Origin: Guptibacillus hwajinpoensis
GTDB taxonomy: Bacteria; Bacillota; Bacilli; Bacillales; Bacillaceae_O
Assembly: GCA_016841765.1 (NCBI GenBank)
Contig: JAENYN010000030.1
Span: 1 to 58,094, forward strand
DNA: 58,094 nt
Direction of reading: 5' to 3'
Under the pieces are notes generated by a model, which ran no database searches, was not told where the DNA came from, and saw only the letters and a program-made list of their open reading frames with translations. Of the stretch, positions 7,813 through 15,884 are shown one piece after another; the first letter of the stretch is position 1, and every line of letters starts with the position of its first letter. A program made the position numbers and the translations under genes.

Positions 7813-9183
7813 CTAACTGCCCTTCATGATTTCGCCGGGAACGTCCCAGATCGACCCGCTTTCTCCTGGCTGTCCATCACGGCTCGTTTCGCCGTCCGTT
7901 TGGCCGGGTGTGCCGTCAGTGTCACTGCCAGTGCCGGCATCCGCTTGTCCAGCATCATCATTTGAACCCCGGGCATCTCCTTCTTTAACAGGATCTGTAT
8001 CTGCTCCGCTGTCGTTACTGGTGCTATCCGTACCGGCTTTAAGGGGCCGTTCCTCAATGCGGTGTACCGGCGGATAGTAATCTTCATCCAGCACCTCTTC
8101 CGAAACCATCTCACCCGACGGCTTTCTTTCGATTCGCAATAATTGAATCGTATACCCTTCGGAACCTTCTCTAACCACTTTCTTTTCACCATTTGTCAGT
8201 AACGAAGAGTAGTGGGTGATGGTTTTCGGTCCGTACACTTTTTTCTCACCCTGCCTTGCTTCATAACGGAAAACGAATGGAATTCCGGTAATGTCGACGG
8301 TCAGATCATCTTCCGACAACTCGAATGTTATGTCGTATGGCACTGAGTTCGGGTTAAAAATGACAAAGTCCAATTGATCGGGTATAATTTTCGCTTCGTA
8401 ACCGAGCAGACTTCCGTCTGGTGCCGTGTCACTGATATGCCGTTCTGTCACTTGGAAATTCGTGCCGGCAACCGCACGGTATAGAACGGAAGAAATGGTG
8501 GACAAGTACTGGTCTTTCCCGCCCGGCTCCCCTTTATTTCCATAGGTTTCCAAAACAGAAAAAGAGCTGCCGGGAGGAATTGTTACTTTCTCACCTGTCT
8601 TCATATACTCATTCAAAAATGGCATTTCAGCAGCCAATCCGCTTATAGTGGCACTTGAGACAACCTGTTTTTCCGTTTTTTCCATGTCAATATACGATAA
8701 TAAGTTGTATGTATAGGTCCCTGACTTCAACAATGCTGCATCTTCGACAATCTGTTCCCGCAATTTTGCAAGATTATAATGGAATGCTTCATTGCCGGCA
8801 TTGAGAGAAGCGGCTGTTTGTTCTATTGACTTTTCTTGAAGAATGACCACAGGGCGGTTAGACTTTCCATGTTGCGCTGACTTTATCGATGCCTCGACAT
8901 CAATTGAAACCGCCTCAGTAAAAGGACGCACTTCAGGCTGCAATTCGAGGCTGAATCCGGCACTCTCATCCCAATCAGCGGCAGCGTCCGCAAGCTTCAT
9001 CTCAGCTTCCGATTTTTCAAGTCCGCTCACGTCCACCGGGCCGATTTTCGTTCCATCCCCAAACGTTCCATCCGCTAAAACGGTTTGTTCATACACAAAC
9101 ATGCCGCCGTGGGTAAAAAGGATGATGAAAAGACTCCCGAAAAGAAGCAGCAAGAATAACTTGAGGTGCTGTTGATTGCTCAT
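7813..9183 (-). CDS. VanW-like exported protein in the pilus operon
   Basis: The 456-residue protein starts with a signal anchor (about residues 8-31) and is mostly outside the membrane. Residues about 185-310 resemble the VanW domain: the stretch EKVTIPPGSSFSVLETYGNKGEPGG and the following QYLSTISSVLYRAVAGTNF correspond to the conserved VanW core. A G5-like strand region follows (EGYTIQLLRIERKPSGE). The last 80 residues are low-complexity (Asp/Gly/Ser/Thr/Pro) and probably disordered. VanW proteins have no settled biochemical role. Position just upstream of pilB, ten bases away, makes it part of the pilus transcript. It might be a cell-wall or surface accessory of the pilus; that role is inferred only from context. 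Confidence 0.75.
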   Translation of the reverse strand: MSNQQHLKLFLLLLFGSLFIILFTHGGMFVYEQTVLADGTFGDGTKIGPVDVSGLEKSEAEMKLADAAADWDESAGFSLELQPEVRPFTEAVSIDVEASIKSAQHGKSNRPVVILQEKSIEQTAASLNAGNEAFHYNLAKLREQIVEDAALLKSGTYTYNLLSYIDMEKTEKQVVSSATISGLAAEMPFLNEYMKTGEKVTIPPGSSFSVLETYGNKGEPGGKDQYLSTISSVLYRAVAGTNFQVTERHISDTAPDGSLLGYEAKIIPDQLDFVIFNPNSVPYDITFELSEDDLTVDITGIPFVFRYEARQGEKKVYGPKTITHYSSLLTNGEKKVVREGSEGYTIQLLRIERKPSGEMVSEEVLDEDYYPPVHRIEERPLKAGTDSTSNDSGADTDPVKEGDARGSNDDAGQADAGTGSDTDGTPGQTDGETSRDGQPGESGSIWDVPGEIMKGS

Positions 9184-9294
9184 GTGGCCTCTCCTTTCTC
9201 CCCGGATGGTAAAATAGTCCCTCGTTGCATAAATTCGCCATATTTCTACATTCTCCTTTGAAACCTGGCAAAATTAATTTACAAATTTATAGCA

Positions 9295-9981
9295 TTATAG
9301 CTTTTCAGTTTCGTCCATTTCATTGAAAATCATTTCCAGCCTGCCGGGCCGCTTATCGTTCAAAAGTGTCTCTCCTTTTTCCTCTTTCGCTTCTTTCTTT
9401 TCCTCATTTTTCTCACTGCCAGCCTCAGTCAACTGCTCCAATGCGAGAAAATGTTGAGCTCCCGTTTCGGACTGTCCGCCATCATCTTTGCCCCATCCTT
9501 CTGTTTCATCGAGTTCCGCCAGTTCTTCGAGCACTGATTCAATGGGACGTTCGAGTTCATTTTGGTGAGCTAAGACGCTGCTCCCGCCCTCCAGTTCATC
9601 TATTTCTTCAAGCAGATTGTCCGGCCCTATCACCGCATCCGCTCTTTTTTCATATCCGTGAACCTCTTCAGCACTTGCCAGCTCTGCACCAGCTGAGTTT
9701 ATTTTTTCGTCTTCAAATTGATACTGCCGGCGGACCGGTTGATCTTCAAATAAACCGTACCGGCCTTTCAAAATGAGGGATGCTGCTGCAGATAAAAGCA
9801 TAAGGGCAGCCAAACCGCCGACTATTCCATAAAGCACTTCGATCACCAATGAAAGGGAAGCGATGATCACTGCACCAGCTGCAAGGATCAGTTTTCCTTT
9901 TTTCTGCAGATGAAAAGGCACGAAATAAAAGATAACACCAAGAAGCACTGCCGCAATTCCTGCAAAAACGGTTGATTCCAC
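9295..9981 (-). CDS. Unknown membrane protein with acidic tail, first gene of pilus operon
   Basis: I do not recognise this family. The preferred start is a GTG at 9981 (228 residues), with AGGAAGTG six bases before it; another GTG at 9990 is in frame but lacks a spaced ribosome site. The first 75 residues hold about three hydrophobic helices (VFAGIAAVLLGVIFYFV, LILAAGAVIIASLSLVI, GGLAALMLLSAAASLI). The remaining 150 residues are charged and very Glu-rich, with short predicted coiled segments and no cysteines. It stands 111 bases upstream of the VanW-like gene and diverges from the minor pilin genes, so a role in the pilus machinery or its control is plausible but unproven. Confidence 0.65.
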   Translation of the reverse strand: MESTVFAGIAAVLLGVIFYFVPFHLQKKGKLILAAGAVIIASLSLVIEVLYGIVGGLAALMLLSAAASLILKGRYGLFEDQPVRRQYQFEDEKINSAGAELASAEEVHGYEKRADAVIGPDNLLEEIDELEGGSSVLAHQNELERPIESVLEELAELDETEGWGKDDGGQSETGAQHFLALEQLTEAGSEKNEEKKEAKEEKGETLLNDKRPGRLEMIFNEMDETEKL

Positions 9982-10122
9982 ATTTTTCACTTCCTATCAA
10001 ACATTGAATTCTGTCGAACGTTCTCGCAATCTTGTATTTTATTGTATAATAATTGTAACAAACTTGAAAGATATGTCATGAATAATTAAATTTGTAATTT
10101 CCTGCGGAAAGGCGGTAATGGA

Positions 10123-10590
10123 ATGAGGACGAAAGCATCAACTGAAGAAGGCTTCACCCTGCTGGAAGTCATGCTCGCTTTTACCATCCTCGCGATTGCG
10201 GCCATTCCGTTTTTCGCTTTTATCACCCAATCAATGATGTTTTCCGTTGAAAACGAGGAAGAACTTTCCGGAATAAATGCCGCACGGGAAGTATTATCTT
10301 TTATCCATGATGAAAGTGTAACAACTGATAAGTTCGGATCCGGCGATTCACTCGATTGGTCTTTCCTTACGGCGGATGATCCGTATCGCACAGTGGCAGG
10401 CAATCCGTACGCCCTCCAATTCCCCCAAAACGGAACCGATTATTTTATACAGGTCATTTTTACTTCCGTGCGTCAGCCCGTTGATCACAATCAGCTGCAG
10501 CCGGTTGGTGTGGAGGTCTATTCCGACCCATTGCTGCAGGAGTTTGTGACAGAAACCTTCGGATACATAAAGAAGGGGGATATTGAATGA
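10123..10590 (+). CDS. Minor pilin, PilV-like
   Basis: This 155-residue prepilin-like protein has the class III leader EEGFTLLEVMLAFTILAIAA. Cleavage is expected after G10, giving Phe at +1 and Glu at +5. The single hydrophobic helix is followed by a soluble domain of about 110 residues. It is the first of three pilin-type genes on the plus strand, divergent from the main pilus operon; a trio PilV/PilW/PilX normally forms the initiating tip complex of a type IV pilus. AAAGGCGGT stands about six bases before the ATG. The stop overlaps the next start as ATGA, indicating coupling. The exact minor pilin class is inferred from order. Confidence 0.85.
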   Translation: MRTKASTEEGFTLLEVMLAFTILAIAAIPFFAFITQSMMFSVENEEELSGINAAREVLSFIHDESVTTDKFGSGDSLDWSFLTADDPYRTVAGNPYALQFPQNGTDYFIQVIFTSVRQPVDHNQLQPVGVEVYSDPLLQEFVTETFGYIKKGDIE

Positions 10591-11042
10591 ACACCAAACT
10601 GCCCTTCACAGATAACCGCGGCTTTACGCTTATTGAACTGCTTGCTGCATTGACGCTCACCATCATGGTGCTTGGTGTTTTTTTCAATGTGCTGCAGAAC
10701 AGTATAAACGCCTACGATCGGACGAATACCCATAATCGGCTGAGGCAAGAAGCGAACCTGGTATTGACAAGTTTGACTGAAATTCAGAGGAAATGGCCGC
10801 TCCCTTATGAAATGAATATCCATGAAGGGGCAATTGAGTTGATCGGCACATCAGAAAACAGGACGATTTCCAGTAGCGAGTTCAATTACTCATTGACCAT
10901 TAACGATCGTTTCGATTTAGGTGAGAGCCCCTATATTGTCCGGCAATCCGGTTATCACCTGTCATTGACCATCCATTCCAAGCAAAATGAAAACGAATCT
11001 TACACACTATCCACTTCGATTGACAGGGTTAAGGGGGATTGA
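10587..11042 (+). CDS. Minor pilin, PilW/GspJ-like
   Basis: This 151-residue protein has a class III leader ending NRG and a mature N-terminus FTLIELLAALTLTIMVLGVF, with Glu at mature position 5. A heptad-rich helix with NTHNRLRQEANLVLTSLTE follows, as in PilW/GspJ-type minor pilins. The start overlaps the stop of the preceding minor pilin gene, and the following pilin starts four bases after its stop. It should sit in the tip complex under the PilX-like protein. No cysteines are seen. Assignment to PilW instead of another minor class is tentative. Confidence 0.83.
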   Translation: MNTKLPFTDNRGFTLIELLAALTLTIMVLGVFFNVLQNSINAYDRTNTHNRLRQEANLVLTSLTEIQRKWPLPYEMNIHEGAIELIGTSENRTISSSEFNYSLTINDRFDLGESPYIVRQSGYHLSLTIHSKQNENESYTLSTSIDRVKGD

Positions 11043-11046
11043 TCCA

Positions 11047-12123
11047 ATGTCCAGCTTAAATGAAAAAGGGTCTGCACTGCTAACCGTCATACTTACTGTC
11101 ACGTTACTGTTTATTTTCGGGGCGGTGCTTGCAACCTCCACTATTAATGGCATAAAGCAGACCAAATTGTCGGAACGTGATATCCAGGCGGCCCATCTTG
11201 CTGAAATGGGGATTGAACACTTCCGCAAATCACCGGAGGAAACGCTTGCTTCCATCGGACCTTTTTTCGTGGCCGGAAAAGATGCTGCGAATACAGATGG
11301 AAAGGCTTATTCATATCAATATGAAAATGTCACCCGAAATGAAGGCACCGGCCGCTTCTCCTTCACCTCTGTCGGAAAGTCTTTCGGCAAAGAGAAAAGA
11401 ATTGATGTTGCAGGCGTTTTTTATGACGGAAACACGTCACCTTGTGATGGGCCTTATGGTCCGGATTGTTATTTGGAAAGCGACCGGACGGTGAATCATA
11501 CTGTCATAACTGAAGGAGATATGTCCATTTGTAATAAAACTAATATTGAAATCACAGATGGCAGTCTGTATACCGGAGGCACACTGTATCTCACCCATAA
11601 TGCGGGCGGGAAAAACAGTTCTTCCATCACAATAGAGAAAGATGGATACTTTTCAGAGGGGCTTTCCATGCTGCAGCAAAACAGCCTCATTGTGAAAGGC
11701 GATGCTTATTTTTTTAACACTGACATTGATTTAACAGGAGACAAAATAAACATCAATGACTGTCCGCCGCCAATCGAGGAGGATGAAAAAGATAATAACC
11801 GAAACAGGAACGGCGATAATGGCGGTATCGCATTAGACTTTGTTAATCAGGTCAACAGCTTTTTAACAGTAAACAGAGCATCTGCTGCCGGAAATACAGG
11901 ATTGCTTTGTGTGGAAGGCACACTTTTTTATCCAGAAGATCAGTCAATTCCATCAGATGTTGTCACCAATAATCTGTCAGCCAGTGAAACATGCGGTTCG
12001 CTAACCCCGAACAACGAAAAAGGAATATGGGCCAGGGAATATCAAGCAATCCCGCGTTCAAGTTTCCCTGAAATTTTCAAAGGCTTCCCGATCATCATGG
12101 TCGAACAAGTTAATTATCAATAA
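11047..12123 (+). CDS. PilX-like minor pilin with large surface domain
   Basis: The preferred start is the ATG at 11047 behind AAGGGGGAT; the longer reading frame from 10987 lies inside the upstream gene. The 358-residue protein opens with NEKGSALLTVILTVTLLFIFG: a short leader, Gly before the cut and Thr instead of Glu at mature position 5, as in the PilX/GspK class that caps pseudopili. AHLAEMGIEHF is the usual PilX helix end. The remainder has a repetitive stretch (about residues 155-240) with alternating short strands such as TEGDMSICN, ITDGSLYTGGTLYL, ITIEKDGYF and LIVKGDAYFF that looks like a beta-solenoid. Six cysteines (an even number) may form disulfides. A tip adhesin role is inferred. 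Confidence 0.78.
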   Translation: MSSLNEKGSALLTVILTVTLLFIFGAVLATSTINGIKQTKLSERDIQAAHLAEMGIEHFRKSPEETLASIGPFFVAGKDAANTDGKAYSYQYENVTRNEGTGRFSFTSVGKSFGKEKRIDVAGVFYDGNTSPCDGPYGPDCYLESDRTVNHTVITEGDMSICNKTNIEITDGSLYTGGTLYLTHNAGGKNSSSITIEKDGYFSEGLSMLQQNSLIVKGDAYFFNTDIDLTGDKININDCPPPIEEDEKDNNRNRNGDNGGIALDFVNQVNSFLTVNRASAAGNTGLLCVEGTLFYPEDQSIPSDVVTNNLSASETCGSLTPNNEKGIWAREYQAIPRSSFPEIFKGFPIIMVEQVNYQ

Positions 12124-12124
12124 C

Positions 12125-12158
12125 AACAGCCCCTCTCCACAATGGATGAGGGGCTGTT
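12125..12158. terminator. Shared terminator between convergent genes
   Basis: A perfect 11-bp inverted repeat (AACAGCCCCTC and GAGGGGCTGTT) separated by 12 bases lies between the convergent PilX-like gene and the diguanylate cyclase gene. It can fold on either strand. T runs are weak on both sides, so efficiency is uncertain. Confidence 0.65.
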
Positions 12159-12163
12159 CATAA

Positions 12164-13891
12164 TCACGAACTGTAAACCGCAACTCTATTGCGGCCCTTC
12201 TGTTTTGCTCCGGTATACATGGCGCGGTCGGCATGGCGGATGAGCGCCATTGGTTCGTCTGCGTCTACAGGAGCGGTCGCTATTCCGAAAGATGCCGTGA
12301 TCCGGATCATTTCTTTGGTCTTGGCATCTCTTTCAATATGCTCTTTTAACACAAAAGGCTTGCCGGCGATCGACTGGCGGGCCATTTCCGCAAAAGCGAA
12401 ACAGCGATGCCTGTCCATGCCGGGAAGGACAATGACAAATTCTTCTCCCCCATATCTGATAACAGTCCCTTTTTCACCGGTGATCTTTTTCAGCCGGTCT
12501 GCCACCTCGATCAAAATCTCATTTCCGCTTTGATGGCCATATGTATCATTGAGGGCTTTAAAATGGTCTAAGTCAAGCATAATCAGCGACAATGCCTTTA
12601 CGTTCCCAGCTTCAAGCCCAACAAAGTTTGCCGCCAGGAGCTTTTCCATGTAGCGATAATTGTATACGTTCGTGAGCGAGCATTTTTCACTTTCTTCTTT
12701 CGTCTGTTCATAATTCCGGGCATTTTCAAGGGACACACCGAGATAGCTTCCGAGAATATCGACAATCGTCAGCTGAAATTTTTCAAAGGCGCGCTTTTGC
12801 TTCGATGCCAGTAAAATAATGCCGACCGTTTCACCGTTTCGCTGAATCGGGACCGCTAAGATGCTTTCGACATCACCCGGGAGGACCCCCTTGGACAAAA
12901 ACCGCCATTCGTGCCGGCTATGGTAAAGCAGATTCCTTCCGGTCCGCATCAATCGGTTTGTGATCCCGTCAGAACGCCAGAAAGGGGTATTTCCCTTCCT
13001 TGATTTTGCTGGCTCGCCCGCCTCAAAATAACGGAGGAGTGTCGTCTTCCTGCCGTTGTCAACGTCGATGATATAGGCAAAGTCAACCGGCAGCATGCCG
13101 ACAATCTTTTCAATGAACAGATCGAGAATATCACCGGAATTCATTCGGCCCGTCAATTGATGGCCGATATCGCTCGCTTTTTGAAGATACGCATTCATCT
13201 TCTGGCTTGTGTAAAACAGCTTCACAAACAGGGAAATGGTCATGAACGGGATTCCGACAAACAAAATCGCAACTGTCCCCATTTCGATATACAACATATA
13301 AAGGACGAGGCCGACCGGGAACACGAGCAGGCTTGTCAGCGCCTCCCAGGCTGCATCTTTGCCGAACAAGGGCCTTCTTTTCCCTGTCATATACAGCTGG
13401 ACAAGCATCAAAAAAATCTGATTGGCCGCAAAAAGGGCCGCAGCATATAAGATGACCGGAAGAAGCCTGTTAATATCAGACAGCATGATCGCGCCATGCC
13501 GGCCCCCTGCCAGATTGTAGATGAGCCCGCCGGAGAGCGAAACGACCAGGAACATGATCAGATTGGCCGGTATGCGGTACGATTGCTGCGAAGGGATTTT
13601 CAGCTTGATCAGCAACACGGCTACGGCAGCCTGCGTCAGGATCATTTCAATAAAGAGGCCGAAATATAAAAAAACTGAGAGTGATATCCCCTGGATAAAA
13701 AAAACAGGAGTTTCATTTACGATAATCGGGAAAAAAGCGACAAGGCACATCAGCAATAAAAAGGCGATTATATCATATCCGGCACCAGCGATGTCCGGTT
13801 TATATGTCTGATGGACACCGATCAAAATTAATGGCCATAGGATTGCTGCCGCCCCCCAAAGTCCAGCCGCTTTGGCTTTACTCACCCTCAT
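12164..13891 (-). CDS. Membrane GAF-GGDEF diguanylate cyclase
   Basis: The 575-residue protein has six or more membrane helices in residues 1-210, a GAF-like domain (about 240-390, with LAVPIQRNGETVGIILLASK) and a C-terminal GGDEF domain. The active site reads RYGGEEFVIVLPG and the Mg/GTP region LDLDHFKALNDTYGH, so it should be active and make c-di-GMP from two GTP. The inhibitory I-site RxxD before GGEEF is not present (GEKG in its place), which suggests no product inhibition by that route. I chose the ATG at 13891, seven bases after GGTGGAGGG; a GTG four codons upstream is unlikely. It stands next to the minor pilin genes, and PilB has an MshEN domain, so local c-di-GMP control of pili is plausible. 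Confidence 0.88.
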   Translation of the reverse strand: MRVSKAKAAGLWGAAAILWPLILIGVHQTYKPDIAGAGYDIIAFLLLMCLVAFFPIIVNETPVFFIQGISLSVFLYFGLFIEMILTQAAVAVLLIKLKIPSQQSYRIPANLIMFLVVSLSGGLIYNLAGGRHGAIMLSDINRLLPVILYAAALFAANQIFLMLVQLYMTGKRRPLFGKDAAWEALTSLLVFPVGLVLYMLYIEMGTVAILFVGIPFMTISLFVKLFYTSQKMNAYLQKASDIGHQLTGRMNSGDILDLFIEKIVGMLPVDFAYIIDVDNGRKTTLLRYFEAGEPAKSRKGNTPFWRSDGITNRLMRTGRNLLYHSRHEWRFLSKGVLPGDVESILAVPIQRNGETVGIILLASKQKRAFEKFQLTIVDILGSYLGVSLENARNYEQTKEESEKCSLTNVYNYRYMEKLLAANFVGLEAGNVKALSLIMLDLDHFKALNDTYGHQSGNEILIEVADRLKKITGEKGTVIRYGGEEFVIVLPGMDRHRCFAFAEMARQSIAGKPFVLKEHIERDAKTKEMIRITASFGIATAPVDADEPMALIRHADRAMYTGAKQKGRNRVAVYSS

Positions 13892-13972
13892 AAGGCCCTC
13901 CACCCTTCTATGTACTTTACTCTCTTTATTTTCATTTTAACAAAATTTTCTTAAAATTGATATTAAAAATTA

Positions 13973-14000
13973 GGAGAAAGGACTTACAATCCCTTTCTCC
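13973..14000 (-). terminator. Terminator after folC
   Basis: On the minus strand GGAGAAAGG and CCTTTCTCC pair across a 10-base loop and are followed by TAATTTTTAA. It lies 36 bases beyond the folC stop codon. Confidence 0.75.
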
Positions 14001-14035
14001 CCATGAATCTTAACGCCTGTTTTATATCCATAATA

Positions 14036-15334
14036 TTACAGGGTGAGAGCGGAGCGAACAGCCGATAAAAAGTAAAGCGAACCGGTAACGATCAGGATAT
14101 CCTCCTCTGCGAGCTGTTCCGTATACGTTTCAAGTGCATCACGCCAGTTTTCATTCCATTCTTTACGGCCGTTGTCCGGGTTAATCGAATAAAGATCCCG
14201 TGCAGAGGCAGCGTTGGGGAACGCAAAGCTTGTATAAATCACACGGTCTGCCCCCTCTTCCAGCATTCCGGTCATAGCAGAAAGGTCTTTCGTCGACAGG
14301 GCGGCAAATAATATCCAGACCTTTTTCCCTTTGAATCTCGTTCCGATCGTCCGGATAAGGCTCCTTATCCCAGCTTCATTGTGGGCTCCGTCCAGGATGA
14401 TTGCCGGATTTTCTGATACTTGTTCAAATCGCGCCGGCCAGAAAGATTTACGAAGTCCAGCTTCTGCATGTTCATCATCGATCAAAAACGAATAGAACAT
14501 CTTCAGGAAATCGGAAGCCATTAGTGCAAGAGCCGCATTAGAAACTTGATGGCGCCCGATCAGACTTGTCTCCAGTCCTTTTCGATTTGAAAAGGGAGAT
14601 ACATAATCGAATTTCTCGGCTTGTTCCAGGGAAGCATGGTTGGAAGTCGCAAAGTCAATTCCATAGCGATAAAGCTTGGATTGTGTTACAGCTGCCTTTT
14701 CTTCGATCACTTTTACAGCTTCAGGGTGGTCTGCCGCTGTAATCACAGGGACACCGTTTTTGATGATGCCTGCTTTTTCAGCTGCTATTTCAGAAATCGT
14801 GCCGCCAAGTATGTTTGCGTGATCCATGCTGATGTTCGTAATGATGGAAACAAGCGGGTGAATGACATTTGTGGAATCAAGCCTGCCGCCGAGACCGGCT
14901 TCAAACAGCACGATATCCGGATATGCCGTTTCAGCGAAATAAAGAATCGCCATCAGCGTGACCACTTCAAATTCCGTCGGGGCACCGGGCCCGGCTGATT
15001 CCGCCTCTTCCACAACGGGTCTCACCTCATTTGCAAACCTGACGATCTCTTCATCCGATATGTGGGACCCGCAACAGGAGATGCGCTCGTTGAACCGTTC
15101 AATGTAAGGCGAAGTGAAGGTCCCTACTTCATAGCCTGCTTCCGTCAATATGCTGCTTAGAAACGCAACCACAGAACCTTTTCCGTTGGTTCCGGCTACA
15201 TGGACCGTTTTCAGCGTCCTTTCCGGATGGCCAAATTGCTCAAGCATCCATTCCATCCGGTCAAGGCCGGGTTTTATTCCGAATTTATGGCGTGACTGCA
15301 GCCAATCAATGGCTTGTTCATATGTATTGATCAT
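14036..15334 (-). CDS. folC: Folylpolyglutamate/dihydrofolate synthase
   Basis: This 432-residue cytoplasmic ligase adds L-glutamate to dihydropteroate and tetrahydrofolates with ATP. The P-loop GTNGKGSVVAFLSS is at residues about 48-61, and the Mur-ligase signature VLFEAGLGGRLDSTNV at about 142-157. The C-terminal domain starts near residue 295 with ILDGAHNEAGIRSL. AAGGGGT precedes the ATG. In B. subtilis the order is valS-folC-comC, and here valS is likewise directly upstream, but separated by a repeat and a terminator. Length matches the family. Confidence 0.95.
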   Translation of the reverse strand: MINTYEQAIDWLQSRHKFGIKPGLDRMEWMLEQFGHPERTLKTVHVAGTNGKGSVVAFLSSILTEAGYEVGTFTSPYIERFNERISCCGSHISDEEIVRFANEVRPVVEEAESAGPGAPTEFEVVTLMAILYFAETAYPDIVLFEAGLGGRLDSTNVIHPLVSIITNISMDHANILGGTISEIAAEKAGIIKNGVPVITAADHPEAVKVIEEKAAVTQSKLYRYGIDFATSNHASLEQAEKFDYVSPFSNRKGLETSLIGRHQVSNAALALMASDFLKMFYSFLIDDEHAEAGLRKSFWPARFEQVSENPAIILDGAHNEAGIRSLIRTIGTRFKGKKVWILFAALSTKDLSAMTGMLEEGADRVIYTSFAFPNAASARDLYSINPDNGRKEWNENWRDALETYTEQLAEEDILIVTGSLYFLSAVRSALTL

Positions 15335-15655
15335 TTTCGTTACCCCTTCTTGACTCTATGTCTCTTCGTTTATTATGCCATGAAGGGTTAGTGCGGTAAA
15401 GGGATAGGAAGCCTTCAAATACATAAAAAATGAATGCCTTTGCACTGTAGCGGGACAGCTGAGAACCACCCGGCGGCAAAAGGACATCTTTTGTGTCGTA
15501 CTTGTGCCTATGGTGAAACAGACCCTGCTCCCGAACTCTACTCCAAACCATTTAAAATGTCGTTCTTTTGTTAATACCCACTAATCATTGATATAAAAAA
15601 AGACCAAATCATATGCGATTTGGTCTGATAATTAGCGTGCCCTTTTTTATATTGT
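15335..15655. other. Gene-free stretch upstream of folC
   Basis: These 320 bases hold the folC leader and the valS terminator. A patch at about 15440-15480 (GCGGGACAGCTGAGA) resembles the core of the MITE-like repeats but has no clear ends and may be a decayed fragment. No gene with a ribosome site was seen. Confidence 0.5.
15595..15626 (-). terminator. Terminator downstream of valS
   Basis: On the minus strand AGACCAAATC and GATTTGGTCT form a perfect 10-bp stem with a 6-base loop, followed by TTTTTTT. It lies beyond the MITE-like repeat that follows valS, so the repeat appears to sit inside the valS 3' untranslated region. Confidence 0.85.
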
Positions 15656-15837
15656 GGCTCTGTTAAATGTTAGTGTTGATTTCCGTTGCAGTACTCGCTT
15701 TCCGCGGGGCGGGCGGTGAGCCTCCTCATCGCTATCGCTCTTGCGGGGTCTCACCTGTCCCGCTAGTCCCGCAGGAGTCTCGCACCTTCCACTCCAATCA
15801 ACTAGTGAAAAAATCTATATTGAGCTTTAACAGAGCC
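15656..15837 (-). mobile_element. MITE-like element, copy 1
   Basis: This 182-bp element has perfect 12-bp terminal inverted repeats (GGCTCTGTTAAA and TTTAACAGAGCC). It is flanked by TATATTGT on the left and TATATTGC on the right, a 7-of-8 match that looks like an 8-bp target duplication with one later change. The GC-rich core contains nested inverted repeats (GGTGAG/CTCACC and others). It carries no gene. It is in the opposite orientation to the copies at 47692 and 57961. It lies between the valS stop and the valS terminator. Confidence 0.88.
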
Positions 15838-15884
15838 TATATTGCAATTAGAAACCGAACCCGTTGCATTTACTCTCCAGTTGT

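Noticed and set aside
12164-12533. Plus-strand frame over the GGDEF domain
   Set aside because: The minus-strand GGDEF domain is intact with its active site; the plus frame is antisense.
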